From positions 1-6,064 of the forward strand of contig DAOWGY010000072.1 of NCBI GenBank assembly GCA_030641695.1: 6,064 nt of DNA. The letters are read 5' to 3'. This document shows positions 5,429-6,064 of the stretch, one piece after another. Source of the stretch: Gammaproteobacteria bacterium. GTDB taxonomy: Bacteria > Pseudomonadota > Gammaproteobacteria > Steroidobacterales > Woeseiaceae. A program made the position numbers and the translations under genes. The first letter of the stretch is position 1, and each line of letters begins with the position of its first letter. The notes beneath the pieces were generated by a model. That model worked only from the letters and a program-made list of their open reading frames with translations, made no database searches and was not told where the DNA came from.

Positions 5429-5432
5429 TAAA
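5404..5432 (-). promoter_or_regulatory. predicted nrtR promoter
   Basis: On the minus strand, TATAGT (complement of 5404-5409) matches the -10 consensus at five of six bases, and TTTAGT (complement of 5427-5432) is a weak -35 box at 17-bp spacing. The -35 lies inside the left arm of the 31-bp repeat, so the same regulator could repress its own gene. The element overlaps the predicted nadA promoter back to back. Confidence 0.45.
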
Positions 5433-5457
5433 TATGCTCAAATCGAGCATATTTAGT
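5427..5457. promoter_or_regulatory. perfect inverted-repeat operator, probably bound by NrtR
   Basis: ACTAAATATGCTC (5427-5439) and GAGCATATTTAGT (5445-5457) are exact complements around the centre AAATC. A 13-bp perfect dyad midway between divergent nrtR and nadA is what an autoregulated NAD repressor needs. It overlaps the predicted nrtR -35 box and lies just downstream of the predicted nadA -10 region. A terminator is unlikely, because no gene reads into it. Confidence 0.8.
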
Positions 5458-5504
5458 TCTTAGCAGTGTTCCTCATCAAGCAAGCACCGAACTTCAGGTG
5501 ATCC

Positions 5505-6064
5505 ATGTTAGCCAATCTTGAATACACGCCGGAACTCGCCGTGGCAACCGCGGCGTCGTTCGAACGCGTAAGGTCCGTCATCCCGTCCGTCGAGTGGGCG
5601 ATTCATGCGCCGTACGTAGCCGCGATCAACGAACTCAAGAAACAACGCAACGCGGTCGTGCTTGCGCACAACTACCAGACGCCGGAGATTTTTCACTGCG
5701 TCGCCGACATTACAGGCGACTCCCTGGCGCTGGCGCGACGTGCCGTCGACACGGACGCCGACGTTATCGTGCTCGCGGGCGTGCATTTCATGGCTGAGAC
5801 GGCCAAGTTGCTCAACCCCGACAAGACTGTCCTGATTCCCGACCTGCGCGCCGGGTGCTCACTCGCCGAATCCATTACTGCGGCTGACATCCGCGAATTG
5901 CGTCGGCACCATCCGGGCGTGCCCGTCGTCACCTACGTAAATACTTCTGCCGAGGTAAAGGCGCAGTCAGATGTTTGCTGCACATCCGGCAATGCGGTCG
6001 AAATCGTAGAATCGCTCGCCGCAGACGAAGTCATCTTTTTGCCGGACGAGTACCTCGCGAACTA
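5505..6064 (+). CDS. nadA: quinolinate synthase, N-terminal part (cut by window end)
   Basis: The frame is open for 186 codons to the window edge. NadA condenses iminoaspartate (from NadB) with dihydroxyacetone phosphate to quinolinate, using an oxygen-sensitive 4Fe-4S cluster, in cytoplasmic de novo NAD synthesis. Diagnostic blocks are VVLAHNYQTPEI (51-62), IVLAGVHFMAETAKLLNP (88-105), LIPDLRAGCSLAES (110-123) with Cys118 as the first cluster ligand, VTYVNTSAEVKAQSD (142-156), and CCTSGNA (158-164). The second and third cluster cysteines lie beyond the window. About half of a typical protein of roughly 350 residues is present. ATG 5505 follows AGGTGA (5496-5501). It diverges from nrtR, and the 31-bp dyad ends 47 bases before its start codon, so repression when NAD is plentiful is expected. 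Confidence 0.96.
   Translation, partial: MLANLEYTPELAVATAASFERVRSVIPSVEWAIHAPYVAAINELKKQRNAVVLAHNYQTPEIFHCVADITGDSLALARRAVDTDADVIVLAGVHFMAETAKLLNPDKTVLIPDLRAGCSLAESITAADIRELRRHHPGVPVVTYVNTSAEVKAQSDVCCTSGNAVEIVESLAADEVIFLPDEYLAN

Overview
The window looks like chromosomal DNA of a free-living Gammaproteobacterium. This rests on a GC content that I judge by eye to be near 58-60%, strong Shine-Dalgarno sites, a lipoprotein with a proteobacterial lipobox, a CRP/FNR-type palindrome, and an NrtR/NadA pair. A marine or sediment lineage is possible but cannot be proven here. I see no mobile elements, rRNA, tRNA or CRISPR.

Layout: (1) 1-78 is the 3' end of an alpha/beta hydrolase. It overlaps the start of a lipoprotein of the polyhydroxybutyrate (PHB) depolymerase type (47-1108). 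(2) 1122-3425 is a tightly packed, same-strand block of four genes: two DUF1538-like membrane proteins (1122-1865 and 1856-2674), a small PII-like protein (2674-3024) and a tandem-CBS protein (3021-3425). Every internal junction overlaps by 1-10 bases, so the block is almost certainly one operon. (3) 3426-4326 holds small genes: a 56-residue two-helix membrane protein on the minus strand (3528-3698), then a divergent plus-strand pair of a 39-residue Trp-rich single-helix peptide (3974-4093) coupled by ATGA to a 78-residue acidic soluble protein (4090-4326). Between the divergent units lies a perfect 18-bp CRP/FNR-like palindrome. (4) 4350-5354 (minus) encodes an NrtR-type regulator: a degenerate Nudix sensor plus a winged helix. 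It diverges from nadA (5505 to the window edge, plus), and a perfect 31-bp inverted repeat lies between them over both predicted promoters.

How the parts may work together: in the nrtR-nadA region the regulator probably senses an NAD-related metabolite and represses nadA and itself through the 31-bp operator. In the four-gene block, two homologous half-transporter-like membrane proteins are encoded with two putative nucleotide-sensing proteins. This suggests an uncharacterised transport system whose activity is set by cellular nucleotide or energy state. That block is the best candidate here for an undescribed system. Its substrate cannot be read from the sequence.
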